The position numbers and the translations under genes were made by a program. Shown one piece after another: positions 25,217 through 35,012 of a DNA stretch of 64,000 bases (the stretch's first letter is position 1; each line of letters begins with the position of its first letter). Source of the DNA: JAJZVS01 sp963708095 (GTDB taxonomy: Bacteria; Pseudomonadota; Alphaproteobacteria; Acetobacterales; Acetobacteraceae); NCBI GenBank assembly GCA_963708095.1, contig OY970182.1, forward strand, positions 1,116,001 through 1,180,000. The letters are read 5' to 3'. A model generated the notes under the pieces. That model saw nothing but the letters and a program-made list of their open reading frames with translations, was not told the DNA's origin and searched no databases.

Positions 25217-25254
25217 CCGCACCGCCATCCGACAACGAACGAGGGAAACGATCC

Positions 25255-26484
25255 ATGCACCGCAGAACCCTGCTGGCCGGCGCCGCCGCGCTGCCCGCCG
25301 CCGCTTGGCTGCGCCCGCGCGCCGCCTCGGCCGCGCCCGCGATTTCCGACGGGGTGGTAAAGATCGGCGTGCTCGATGACATGTCGGGCGTGTTCGCCGA
25401 CCAGCAGGGCCTGGGCGATTTCGTCGCCGCGCAGATGGCGGCGGAGGATTTCGGCGGCAAGGTGCTGGGCGCGCCGATCCGGGTGATCCAGGGCGACCTG
25501 CAGAACAAGGTCGATGTCGGCCTGTCGGTGGCGCGCCGCTGGATCGACGAGGAGAAGGTCGATGCCATCTTCGGCCTCGGCAATTCCGCCGTGGCGCTGG
25601 CGGTGCAGGCGCTGTGCCAGCAGCGTGCGCGGGTCGATGTGGTGATCGCGGCGGGCACGACCGATCTGACCGGCAAGAATTGCTCGCCCTACGGCGTGCA
25701 CTGGACCTACGACAATTATTCCGCAGCCAAGGGGCCGGCCGATTATCTGGTGAAGGCAGGGAAGAAGAAGTGGTTCTTCATCACCTCCGACTACGCCTTC
25801 GGCCATTCGCTGGAGGACAACGCGACCGCGATCCTGAAGGCGCTGGGCGCGCAGGTGCTCGGCCACAGCCTGGCCCCACTCGGGCAGAGCGATTATTCGG
25901 GCAATCTGGTGGCCGCCGCGGCGTCCGGCGCGGAGGTGGTCGGGATCGCCGCGGGCGGAGCGGATTTCATCAACATCTGCAAGCAGATGGGCGAGTTCGG
26001 GATGCTGCACCATGGCATCATTCCGGCGGCGCTGAACTGCTCGCTGACGAACATCCACTCGCTCGGGTTGCCGCTGGCGCAGGGGATCGTGTTCAGTCAG
26101 CCGTACTACTGGAACCACGACACGGCCTCGCGCGCCTTCGCCGCGCGCTTCGCCAAGCGGTTCAAGAACCGCCCGCCGACGGCTTTCCAGGCGAGCACCT
26201 GGGGCGCGGTGACGCACTATCTGAAGGCGATCGCCGCCGCCGGCACCGACGCCGCCGGGCCGGTGATGGAAAAGATGCGCGCCCTGCCGATCAACGATTT
26301 CATGACGAAGAATGGGCTGCTGCGCATCGACGGCACGGTGGTGCGCGACATGTTCCTGCTGCGCGCCAAGACGCCGGCGCAGTCGCATGGGGCGTGGGAT
26401 TTGCTCGATGTGGTGGAGACCATCCCCGGCGCCGATGCATTCCGCCCGCTTGACCAGGGCGGCTGCCCATTGGTGAAATCGTGA
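25255..26484 (+). CDS. ABC-type solute-binding protein (Peripla_BP_6)
   Basis: This 409-residue secreted protein has the signal HRRTLLAGAAALPAAAWLRP cut near ASA-APA. It then has the type I binding fold: VVKIGVLDDMSGVFADQQGL, DLQNKVDVGLSVARRWID, GLGNSAVALAVQALCQQ and FITSDYAFGHSLEDN. It lies 38 bases after the TPP enzyme gene and probably shares its transcript. No permease or ATPase is encoded nearby. It is not closely similar in detail to the other binding protein at 16094-17344. The ligand is unknown; a keto acid or aromatic acid is plausible. Confidence 0.88.
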   Translation: MHRRTLLAGAAALPAAAWLRPRAASAAPAISDGVVKIGVLDDMSGVFADQQGLGDFVAAQMAAEDFGGKVLGAPIRVIQGDLQNKVDVGLSVARRWIDEEKVDAIFGLGNSAVALAVQALCQQRARVDVVIAAGTTDLTGKNCSPYGVHWTYDNYSAAKGPADYLVKAGKKKWFFITSDYAFGHSLEDNATAILKALGAQVLGHSLAPLGQSDYSGNLVAAAASGAEVVGIAAGGADFINICKQMGEFGMLHHGIIPAALNCSLTNIHSLGLPLAQGIVFSQPYYWNHDTASRAFAARFAKRFKNRPPTAFQASTWGAVTHYLKAIAAAGTDAAGPVMEKMRALPINDFMTKNGLLRIDGTVVRDMFLLRAKTPAQSHGAWDLLDVVETIPGADAFRPLDQGGCPLVKS

Positions 26485-26503
26485 CCGGGGTGGAGGCACG
26501 GCG

Positions 26504-26660
26504 ATGATAGAACGCAACGGTGCATCCATCCGCAACATCGCCGAGGTGTTGTGGGAAACCCCGCCCGCGCATTACGACGCGCATTCGAAGATGCTGGTCA
26601 CGCCGGAAACAGCGGCGACCCGCCGCTTCGACCACCGCATCTCGTCCTATCAGCAGACAT
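26504..26660 (+). pseudogene. Cupin-domain protein, N-terminal fragment
   Basis: The frame begins MIERNGASIRNIAEVLWETP and PAHYDAHSKMLVTPETA, then RRFDHRISSYQ, a conserved opening of cupin proteins in such catabolic clusters. The metal-binding barrel that should follow is absent: from about 26660 the frame runs into unrelated residues and stops at 26791, overlapping the antisense membrane-protein gene. The gene was once the third member of the unit starting at 23411. Confidence 0.65.
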
Positions 26661-26764
26661 CAACGCCAGCCACGTTCCTCAGGCAGTTATGGATGGAGAT
26701 CAGAGATCTGGGGCCGGTCCGCGGTGAGAATGCCGAATGCACCATGCGCTGGCAGTGTGCGCTG

Positions 26765-27346
26765 CTACGCGCCTGCACTGGCTGGGCGTGAGAACAGCAA
26801 TTTGTCCAGCTCCCCAGGGCCGAGCGCTCTGCCGATATCCCGGAATGCGAAATAGGGAATGAGCACGACGAACATGATCGCTGCGACGGTCACCAGGCCC
26901 GCAAAACCGCCGCCACCAAAGACTGGCACGCTGCCCGCGAGGGTTGATCCGTGCAGCAGTCCCACTACAAGACTTTCAAGAACGTGGAAGACGATGAAGA
27001 CGATCGCGAACAGGAACGCCTCGGCTAGCGCCGCAACCGCAATCGGCTGCGCGCGCGTCCCGCGGTCGAGCTTCAAGTCCTCCGCGACCAACATCACCTT
27101 CGCGAGCACGAACGCATTGATCAGCGCGAAGCCCTGCGATTGATAGCCAAGACCCATCTGGCCCCGAATGATTCGTTCAAACAACACGAACAAAACGAAC
27201 ACCAGCCATAGGTAGACAAACATCAGGCCAAACCTCGTGGCCTCGTGCAGGAGCCTGTCCTTCATACTGCGGCTGGATGATTCGGTTGCTCTGGCCGATG
27301 GATGCGCCTCGGTGGCAGCATCGCGCTCGGCGGGAGTTTCCTGCAT
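26765..27346 (-). CDS. Hypothetical four-helix membrane protein
   Basis: This is a 193-residue protein of unknown function. A polar N-terminus (~35 residues, Ser/Thr/Glu-rich) is followed by hydrophobic segments around 40-60 (LMFVYLWLVFVLFVLF), 75-92, 108-128 (ALAEAFLFAIVFIVFHVLES) and 145-165. A cytoplasmic C-tail has FRDIGRALGPGELDKLLFSR. The layout resembles small conserved alphaproteobacterial inner-membrane proteins. It lies 38 bases downstream of the double-CMD gene on the same strand, so both may share a transcript. Confidence 0.7.
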   Translation of the reverse strand: MQETPAERDAATEAHPSARATESSSRSMKDRLLHEATRFGLMFVYLWLVFVLFVLFERIIRGQMGLGYQSQGFALINAFVLAKVMLVAEDLKLDRGTRAQPIAVAALAEAFLFAIVFIVFHVLESLVVGLLHGSTLAGSVPVFGGGGFAGLVTVAAIMFVVLIPYFAFRDIGRALGPGELDKLLFSRPASAGA

Positions 27347-27384
27347 GGTCCGCTCTCCTTTCGTGACCAGCTCGCGGGACGAAA

Positions 27385-28134
27385 TCAGTTACGAGCGGCG
27401 AGTTCCTCGGCGAGAATTGGGACGCCGAGATTGCACGCTTGCACGCCTTGAACGACGCAAAGCTTCAGCACCTCCATGATCTCTTCCATGGTCGCCCCGG
27501 CCCTGAGGGCTGCTTTGATGTGGCGGCGCGTGCCGGGCGTGTACATATGCGTATATGAGGCATCGAGCGCGATGCTCAGAAGCTCGAGCTCCTTGGGCGG
27601 CATCACACCGCTCTTATACATGGGGACGGCTGCTGCAAAGAACGCATCGGTCCACCGCGGATCGAGCTCGAAGAACGGATCCCATGCGGTATTCCACTGT
27701 CCGACCGCCCGCATCGCGTCGCAGGCTGGCGCGCTTGCCAGAGGCTTAGGCGCCGGCGTCACGGCCGCAGCTTTCGCTTCCTCCAGCAAAATCGGCGCAC
27801 CGAGACTGCAGGAATGGATCGACATGAGAGCCGCGCACTTGAGAACGAAAAGAATCTCCTCTCGAGTCGCTCCGGCCTCGAGCGCGGCGCGGATGTGGCG
27901 GCGCGTGCCGTCCGGATTGAGGTTTGTACAGGCCGCGTTAAGCGCAACACTGACCAGCTCGATGAACTTGTGCGGCAGAACACCGGTGGTCCATGGGTTG
28001 GTGGTCATCCTGACGCAGGCTGCAGCCCAGGACGGGTCCCATTCGCTTAGTGCGGCAAGCGCCTGGTCCCACGGGCCGGTTTCCCGTGCCTGGTCGGCCG
28101 CCGATGTCTTGTTCACTTTCAAGTCGCTCGCCAT
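27385..28134 (-). CDS. Double carboxymuconolactone-decarboxylase-domain protein
   Basis: This 249-residue protein has two tandem CMD/AhpD-like domains (about 20-125 and 140-245). Matching helices are GATREEILFVLKCAALMSIH with SCSLGAPILLEE, and GATMEEIMEVLKLCVVQGVQ with ACNLGVPILAEE; each keeps the Glu and one Cys. ATG 28134 was chosen for its position after a ribosome-site-like AGAGG/GGTG stretch. CMD proteins are decarboxylases or thiol peroxidase reductants; one Cys per repeat argues against the AhpD CxxC mechanism. Upstream lies a BKACE-family gene on the same strand. Confidence 0.82.
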   Translation of the reverse strand: MASDLKVNKTSAADQARETGPWDQALAALSEWDPSWAAACVRMTTNPWTTGVLPHKFIELVSVALNAACTNLNPDGTRRHIRAALEAGATREEILFVLKCAALMSIHSCSLGAPILLEEAKAAAVTPAPKPLASAPACDAMRAVGQWNTAWDPFFELDPRWTDAFFAAAVPMYKSGVMPPKELELLSIALDASYTHMYTPGTRRHIKAALRAGATMEEIMEVLKLCVVQGVQACNLGVPILAEELAARN

Positions 28135-28287
28135 TTTATCACCTCTTGGGAGGTCACGCTCTGGCTTCCCAGGTGGATCTTGCGCCGAGGTGGTCGGCGG
28201 TCTCATGTTCCCGGTGGTGGGAGAGATACGCCTGCACCTTCCATGGCGCCAAGATCGACCCACTGGCGAGCGTGCCTGGTTGTCCGC

Positions 28288-28321
28288 AAGGGTACCAACA
28301 CCGTTACGATACGGTACCCTT
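28288..28321. promoter_or_regulatory. Candidate TetR-like operator (nested dyad)
   Basis: AAGGGTACC (28288-28296) and GGTACCCTT (28313-28321) are perfect inverted repeats. Inside lies a second dyad ACCGT-N6-ACGGT. The site is in the 233-base gap upstream of the double-CMD gene and just after the BKACE stop. Such nested symmetry is typical of dimeric repressor operators. Confidence 0.45.
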
Positions 28322-28367
28322 CCGGAAATGGTCCAGCACTCGATCCAGGTTCACTACGATGCTGTTG

Positions 28368-29501
28368 CTACTTGGCTGCCATCGCGGGTACATGCAACAC
28401 GGGGTGCATGCAGGATGAGAACAGGTGTTCCATAAGTCTCCCGTCGGTATCCTTGACGATGAACCCCAGTTGACCGTCCTTGCGGTTTGGCGGCAGGCCA
28501 AGGTTTGCGAGGGTTTCCTCGACACTGTCGTACCAGACGCCGATTCTGAGGATCTGTTTCGCCTCGTCGCCCGTCGCCACTTTGCGCTCGATCAATCTCG
28601 CCATCTGCGCGACCTGTTCGACCTGTTCCACCGAGGTCATGCGCACGCCCTTCCTGCGCCACATGTTGTCCTCGATGCCGACCCTGACGTGGATCCCGAG
28701 AGCGGTACCCAACGCACAAAAGATCGGCACCGTTCGCCACAAAGACTCAATCGACGGAACAGAGCCGTGTGGGGACCGTCGCACGTATTCCATGAAGTCG
28801 AATGGATTGCGCCCGGCCCCACCTCCGCCGCCAAGCGCCACCAGGTTATGGTTCAGCGGTCCCATATAGATGCCGTGGCGGATGAGATGCTCGATCTCCT
28901 CGAGTTGGTGGATGTGAGCGAGCTGGAAATAAGGTTGGATTTGATGTTGGCGCAGGCGCTTCAGGTGCTCGATATAGAACTGCGGTGTCGCGTCAGCCAC
29001 CATGTTGTGATAGGCTTGCTGCACGGCGGGATTTTCCAGTTGCGTTCCCTTGACGTCATCTGCGGTGGTGAGGGGCAGGATATTCATCTGGGTCGAACCG
29101 ATAACGATCGTTATCTGATCCGGTTTCGGATCGGTCTCGGCCAGCATGTGTCGCGTATCGTAACCCTGCCAATGCGCCTCTTTTCCTGGCTCAGGCGCGA
29201 ACGAGATCGAGCCGCCGAGCTGCAGGACCATATTCGGCACGGCCTGCCGCAGCATCCCGATGAAGTCTCCATATTCCTTGAAGTCCTTCGATACGTGGCC
29301 GGTTTTCGGATCGCGGACGTGGACGTGCAGCAGGGTGGCGCCGGCATTGTAGCAATCGACAGCCTTCTGGACCTGCGCTTTCCAGGAGACGGCGATGTCC
29401 TCCGGGTAATCGCTCGGCGTCCATTGCGGTCCGAAGGGCGCCGCCGTGATGATCAGCGGTTGCATGTTCTCGGGGAGCAGTGAGTCGTTCGTGTAGTACA
29501 T
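28368..29501 (-). CDS. BKACE-family (3-keto-5-aminohexanoate-cleavage-like) enzyme
   Basis: The 377-residue DUF849-type protein starts at ATG 29501 behind GGAGAGGAGA. The BKACE metal site is visible in ATLLHVHVRDPKTGHVSKD, and later in PYFQLAHIHQLEEIEHLI and GIHVRVGIEDNMW. The family splits beta-keto acids with acetyl-CoA in a Zn-dependent retro-Claisen reaction. Relative to the ~280-residue canonical enzyme it is longer, with an insert around 130-190. With the CMD protein downstream it suggests beta-keto-acid catabolism. The substrate cannot be read from sequence. Confidence 0.88.
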   Translation of the reverse strand: MYYTNDSLLPENMQPLIITAAPFGPQWTPSDYPEDIAVSWKAQVQKAVDCYNAGATLLHVHVRDPKTGHVSKDFKEYGDFIGMLRQAVPNMVLQLGGSISFAPEPGKEAHWQGYDTRHMLAETDPKPDQITIVIGSTQMNILPLTTADDVKGTQLENPAVQQAYHNMVADATPQFYIEHLKRLRQHQIQPYFQLAHIHQLEEIEHLIRHGIYMGPLNHNLVALGGGGGAGRNPFDFMEYVRRSPHGSVPSIESLWRTVPIFCALGTALGIHVRVGIEDNMWRRKGVRMTSVEQVEQVAQMARLIERKVATGDEAKQILRIGVWYDSVEETLANLGLPPNRKDGQLGFIVKDTDGRLMEHLFSSCMHPVLHVPAMAAK

Positions 29502-29764
29502 TGCTGTGTCTCCTCTCCGTAGTTGTATTTTGCGCTTGGTGCTGTGGTAGGCAGCGGCGGGCAGAGGCATGCCCGATGCGTACGGAACTCTTCAAACAGG
29601 TGGCTGACCAAGTCGGGGGCTTTGCCAGCGTGCCGAATTTGACCTCGTTGCCCGCCGTCAGCCGTTCGTCCCAGTGTACATTGTCTGGGTCATCGGCACG
29701 AGCTCCAGTTTCGAGCATCCCGGACCTTTCAGCTTGGCGGTCACCACGGCTGTGTTCGGGTCCT
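29502..29764. other. Intergenic stretch upstream of the BKACE gene
   Basis: No gene is recognised. On the minus strand the frame around 29660-29780 reads like degraded coding sequence (AVVTAKLKGPG, KLELVPMTQTMYTGTNG, then stop), possibly the tail of a lost gene. No family was recognised. Confidence 0.35.
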
Positions 29765-30238
29765 TCACGCCATCAACCACACCAGTCGGGCCTTACCGAA
29801 CTGCGAGGTTGCGTAGCCGTTAAGCCTGAGGGTCCGCGCAAGGGGGGAGCAGGTGTTTGGCAGGATCGAGTTGTAACCGGGTGCCGAGGTCGCAATCTCG
29901 GTGATGCCGCCCTTGCCGACCGAGTGATGGTTGCGGCCGGTGAGACAGGCCTGACGGGTGGGCGAGCAGAGCCCGTCGTATGGAACCGGTTGTACCGAAG
30001 GCCATTGGCGGCGAGCTTCTCGAAGTTCGGCGTTTGGCATGGACCACCAAAGGCGCTGGACGCACCAAAACCGACATCGTCGATGAGGACGAGCAGGACA
30101 TTCGGCGCGCTCGTGGGCGGCCGCAATTGCCGGATCGGCGGATACTTCGTGTCCGGGTCTTTGGCATCGTAGGTCGTCAGACCAATGCACAGCTGATCCG
30201 GGATCGGGAGAACGGTTAACCTGGACTTGCTCCGTCAT
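29765..30238 (-). pseudogene. Arylsulfatase, N-terminal remnant with frameshifts
   Basis: One minus-strand frame reads PNVLLVLIDDVGFGASSAFG, then GPCQTPNFEKLAANGLRYNR. A second frame, after a shift near 29985, reads LCSPTRQACLTGRNHHSVG with the formylglycine motif C-x-P-x-R, then TSAPGYNSI and LRLNGYATSQFGK. The start region (ATG 30238 after GGAGAAGG) needs another shift to read PIPDQLCIG-type sequence. It stops shortly after QFGK, so ~140 of roughly 750 residues remain. The gene is dead. Confidence 0.78.
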
Positions 30239-30851
30239 CGGACCGCCCTTCTCCGTGCAACGCAGGGCCGATTTGGTTCCCCTGGAACCGACCCGGACGT
30301 TCAAGTTGTTCGCACAGGGGCAATTCGGCGGACTATGCATTTTCGGCAGGAGTTTCTTGAACTTTGCAGTGCGCCCCGATGGCGCGTTTCACCAGTGGAG
30401 GGAGGTTCCACCCAGAGAGTTGTCGATTGCTCTGGTAGCTGACGAGCGGTTTGGTCGGGCGACCGGCTGGATCGAAGCCTCGTGACAAAGGCCGCCTTGG
30501 GCGGTTGAGCAATCCGACGGGCCGTAACGTGAGTGAAGCCTGAGCAGGCCTCGAAAGTAGAGGTGCGGATGGCGACCCGCCTGCAAAACGGGGAAGGCCG
30601 CGTGAACGGGGAAGCAATCGACAAGCGCACCCGTCTCGATCCGCCGGGGTAGTGGGCACGGCACGCCGGAAAGGTGAAGCGGGTAACGGGGGAGACCCGT
30701 CCGGTCGGAGGTCGCGGCTTCAACGTCGCTCATGGCGGCGGACCGGGCGGGAGTCGGACAGGGGCACAGGACCTGCTGAAACCGGGTAACTCCGGCGGAG
30801 GGAAGGCCCCTGACTTCTGGTACGCTTTCGAAGACGGAGAGGAGGGGGTGA

Positions 30852-32210
<1,359 letters not shown>

Positions 32211-32301
32211 TGAGCGGGGAGGGGAGACGGGCCGCCTATACGGCACCGCGCCTCTCCTCGACTCTACCCGGCGCCCCACCCACGTTTAACCTTAGCTACG
32301 G

Positions 32302-32541
32302 CAGTTACCAGATGACGGCGTGCCGCCGCCGGAATGGCAGGATGCGTTCAAAGCCTGCCTGCCCGCCCGCCGCTTCGGCCAGCCCGAGGAAATCACGGCC
32401 ACCGCCCTGTTGCTCGCCGGCCCGAACGGGGGCTTCTATGTCGGCGCCTGCCTGTCGCCCTACGGCGGGGACGTGATGCATCAGAAGCCGAGCCCGGCAG
32501 AGCCCAAGGAGGACCCGACATGCCGCCGATCGTCGCCGTAA
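32302..32541 (+). pseudogene. Short-chain dehydrogenase, C-terminal fragment
   Basis: The frame reads EWQDAFKACLPARRFGQPEE and ITATALLLAGPNGGFYVGA, ending PYGGDVMH, the typical end of an SDR oxidoreductase (RxGxPEEIA, then G..xYVGA). Everything upstream, including the Rossmann motif and YxxxK, is missing because the DNA before it is group II intron. The frame continues past the dehydrogenase start at 32520 before stopping at 32539-32541. Confidence 0.75.
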
Positions 32542-33359
32542 TCGCCCCCGGCTCCATGGGCAGCGCCGTCGCCGCGCGCCTGACCGCGCACGGGGTGGAG
32601 GTGCGCACCGCGCTCGCCGGCCGCTCCCCCGCCTCCGCCGCCCGCGCCGCCAAAGCGGGCATGCGCGCGGTGGACGAGGTGGGGATCGCCGGGTCCGACA
32701 TCATCCTTTCCATCGTCCCGCCAGGCGAGGCGGTGGCGCTGGCCGAACGCCTCGCCCCTGCGCTGGCGGCGGCAGGGCGCAAGCCGGTCTATGCCGATTG
32801 CAACGCCGTCAGCCCGGAAACCGTGGCGCGCATCGCCGCGGTGCTGGCGCCGACCGGCTGCGCCTTCGTCGATGCCGGCATCATTGGTCCGCCGCCCGCC
32901 GGCGACGCGCGCACCACCCGGATCTACCTCTCCGGCCCGGAAGCGCAGCTTGTCGCGGCCCTCGGCGACTACGGGCTCGACCTGCCGGTGCTGGATGGGC
33001 CGGTCGGCTTCGCCTCAGCAATGAAACTGTCCTACGCGGGCATCACCAAGGGCTTCACCGCGCTTGGCACCATGATGCTGCTCGCCGCCACGCGCGTCGG
33101 CACCGCCGGGCCGTTGCATGCGGAACTGGCGCAGAGCCAGCCGCAGTTGCTCGCCTGGCTCGCCCGCCAGGTGCCGCGCATGCCCGACAAGGCCTATCGC
33201 TGGGTGGCGGAGATGGAGGAGATCGCGGCCTTCACCGAAGCCGACCCGGCGGCCGCCTCCCTGTTCGCCGCCGCCGCGGCGCTTTATGAGCGGATCGCCG
33301 CCGACCACGCCGCCGAGGGGCCGGAAACCGCCGCCCTGCTGCGCTTCCTCGCCCCCTGA
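32520..33359 (+). CDS. NAD(P)-dependent dehydrogenase, 3-hydroxyisobutyrate / phosphogluconate-type (DUF1932 C-terminus)
   Basis: The 279-residue protein starts at ATG 32520 behind AAGGAGGA. The N-terminal Rossmann motif reads VAVIAPGSMGSAVAARL, so the first Gly of GxGxxG is Ala. The middle has VYADCNAVSPETV and DAGIIGPPPAGDART, then KLSYAGITKGFTALGTMMLL carries the catalytic Lys. The late helices match DUF1932. It oxidises a beta-hydroxy acid; the substrate is unknown. It probably shares a transcript with the iron-type alcohol dehydrogenase 19 bases downstream. Confidence 0.85.
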   Translation: MPPIVAVIAPGSMGSAVAARLTAHGVEVRTALAGRSPASAARAAKAGMRAVDEVGIAGSDIILSIVPPGEAVALAERLAPALAAAGRKPVYADCNAVSPETVARIAAVLAPTGCAFVDAGIIGPPPAGDARTTRIYLSGPEAQLVAALGDYGLDLPVLDGPVGFASAMKLSYAGITKGFTALGTMMLLAATRVGTAGPLHAELAQSQPQLLAWLARQVPRMPDKAYRWVAEMEEIAAFTEADPAAASLFAAAAALYERIAADHAAEGPETAALLRFLAP

Positions 33360-33378
33360 TCGACAGGAGACGACCACC

Positions 33379-34548
33379 ATGCAGGCCGGCATCCATCGCT
33401 TCCCCGACATGGACCGCGTGGTCTATGGCGAGGCCTTCGACGCCGCCGCAGCGCGCGAGGTCGAGCGCCTCGATGCGGGCGCCGTCTTCGTGCTGGCGAG
33501 CAACACCCTGGCGCGGCAGACCGATCTGCTCGACCGGCTGCGCGCCGCGCTCGGCCACCGCATCGCCGGCGTGTGGACGCGGATGGCGCCGCACACCCCG
33601 CGCCCGGACGTGGTCGATGCGGCCAATGCCGCACGTGCGGCGGGTGCGGACCTGCTGCTGACCCTCGGCGGCGGATCGCTCACAGATGCGGCGAAGATGA
33701 TCGGCCTCTGCCTCGGCAACGACGTGACGGAGCCGGTCCAGTTCGACGCGTTCCGCGCCCGCATCGAGGCCGACGGCAGCACGCGCCGCCCGCCGACCCG
33801 TCCGCCCGGGGTGCGCGCCGTCACCGTGCCCACCACCCTGTCGGCCGGGGAATACACCGCCTTCGCCGGCTGCACCGATCCGGTGCGGGAGGTGAAGGAA
33901 AGCTTCGGCCAGGCGCTGATGGTCCCGCGTGTCGTGATCCTCGATCCCGCGATCACCGTGCACACGCCGGAATGGCTGTTCCTGTCGACCGGCATCCGCG
34001 CGGTGGACCATGCAGTCGAGGATCTGTGCGCGATCAACGCGAAGCCCTTCTCCGATGCGACCTCGCTGCACGCGCTACGGCTGCTCGCGCGCGCGCTGGC
34101 TGCGGTGAAGGCCGATCCCGCCGACGTCCCGGCGCGGCTGGACTGCCAGCTGGGCGCCTGGCTGTCGGTGGTCGGCTCGCAGAACGGGGTGACGAAAGGC
34201 GCGAGCCACGGCATCGGCCATGTGCTGGGCGGCACCGCCGGGGTGGCGCACGGCTACACCTCCTGCATCATGCTGCCGCATGTGCTGCGCTTCAATGCAC
34301 CGGCGACCGCCGAGCGCCAGCGCTGGGTCAGCGAGGCGATGGGCCGGGCGGGCGAGCCGGCGGCGGATGCGGTCGCGGAGCTGGTTGCGGCGCTCGGGCT
34401 GCCGGGGCGGCTGCGCGATGTGGGGGTGCGGGAGGACCAGTTGGATCTGATCGCGCGGGAATCGATGCATGATCGGTGGGTACATACGAACCCGCGCAAG
34501 ATCGATGGGCCGGCCGTGGTGCGGTTGCTGCTGGATGCGGCTTGGTAG
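33379..34548 (+). CDS. Iron-containing alcohol dehydrogenase, maleylacetate-reductase-like
   Basis: The 389-residue protein starts at ATG 33379. The NAD motif is LLLTLGGGSLTDAAKMIGLC, followed by VTVPTTLSAGEYTAFAGCTD and the metal-binding helix HGIGHVLGGTAGVAHGYTSC, whose HxxxH-like spacing resembles maleylacetate reductases. Conserved DHAVEDLCAIN is in the middle. It reduces a keto or aldehyde group in an aromatic or hydroxy-acid pathway. The dehydrogenase upstream supports a two-step oxidation/reduction unit. Confidence 0.88.
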   Translation: MQAGIHRFPDMDRVVYGEAFDAAAAREVERLDAGAVFVLASNTLARQTDLLDRLRAALGHRIAGVWTRMAPHTPRPDVVDAANAARAAGADLLLTLGGGSLTDAAKMIGLCLGNDVTEPVQFDAFRARIEADGSTRRPPTRPPGVRAVTVPTTLSAGEYTAFAGCTDPVREVKESFGQALMVPRVVILDPAITVHTPEWLFLSTGIRAVDHAVEDLCAINAKPFSDATSLHALRLLARALAAVKADPADVPARLDCQLGAWLSVVGSQNGVTKGASHGIGHVLGGTAGVAHGYTSCIMLPHVLRFNAPATAERQRWVSEAMGRAGEPAADAVAELVAALGLPGRLRDVGVREDQLDLIARESMHDRWVHTNPRKIDGPAVVRLLLDAAW

Positions 34549-34671
34549 GTGGGACAGTGGGGACACACGGGGGAAGGGCAGCAAGGGCGCAGGCCGGGTT
34601 TCGGGAGTGATGGGGTGGCGTTGGCCTGCCGCCCGCGAGGGTCCTTTGATTACCTGCGCGCGGGGTCTACT

Positions 34672-34698
34672 TGGGGTAACTATATAGTTGGCTAAGTG
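34672..34698 (+). repeat. Left 27-bp inverted repeat around the small CxxC gene
   Basis: TGGGGTAACTATATAGTTGG plus CTAAGTG is the reverse complement of 34986-35012 with 24 of 27 matches. It contains a perfect 12-bp palindrome AACTATATAGTT (34679-34690), which may also be the -10 region of the small gene. Confidence 0.7.
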
Positions 34699-34711
34699 AG
34701 ACACGTTCAGC

Positions 34712-34992
34712 ATGACAAACAGTAATCAAAACACCGACCAGTGGCGGCTCGACAACGCCAAACATTGGCGGGCCTTACCCTGCACTTCCGCCCCTATGCC
34801 CGTTGGAGCGAAAGCTGGGATCACTACCACTGCGCAGCTTGTTGGGCTAAATTTGCAGAATTTGATGGCCCGGAAATGCTTCATGAGGGCTACGCTACTG
34901 GGCCGGATTATCCCAAGGGAGCGGCATACGAGTGGGTTTGTCCGACGTGCTTTACAGACCTCGCAAGTGCCCTCCGCTGGAAGGCCACTTAG
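34712..34992 (+). pseudogene. Small CxxC zinc-ribbon-like protein, frameshifted
   Basis: Two overlapping frames seem to make one protein of about 93 residues. ATG 34712 gives MTNSNQNTDQWRLDNAKHWR; then, after an apparent one-base loss near 34770, the frame continues GLTLHFRPYARWSESWDHYH, CAACWAKFAEFDG and YEWVCPTCFTDL, ending at TAG 34990-34992. The two CxxC pairs imply a zinc or redox site. No known family was recognised. The stop lies inside the right inverted repeat. The break could be an error or true decay. Confidence 0.55.
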
Positions 34993-35012
34993 CCAAGTAT
35001 GTAGTTACCCTA
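34986..35012 (-). repeat. Right 27-bp inverted repeat around the small CxxC gene
   Basis: Partner of 34672-34698 with three mismatches. It also forms its own hairpin (CCAAGTA at 34993-34999 with TACTTGG at 35011-35017). It supplies the stop of the small gene and, on the other strand, the last codons and stop of the beta-propeller gene. Confidence 0.7.

Noticed and set aside
23141..25228. Minus-strand frame of 695 codons opposite the TPP enzyme
   Set aside because: It is antisense to a gene with intact cofactor motifs. Composition is Arg/Gly/His-rich with no recognisable domain.
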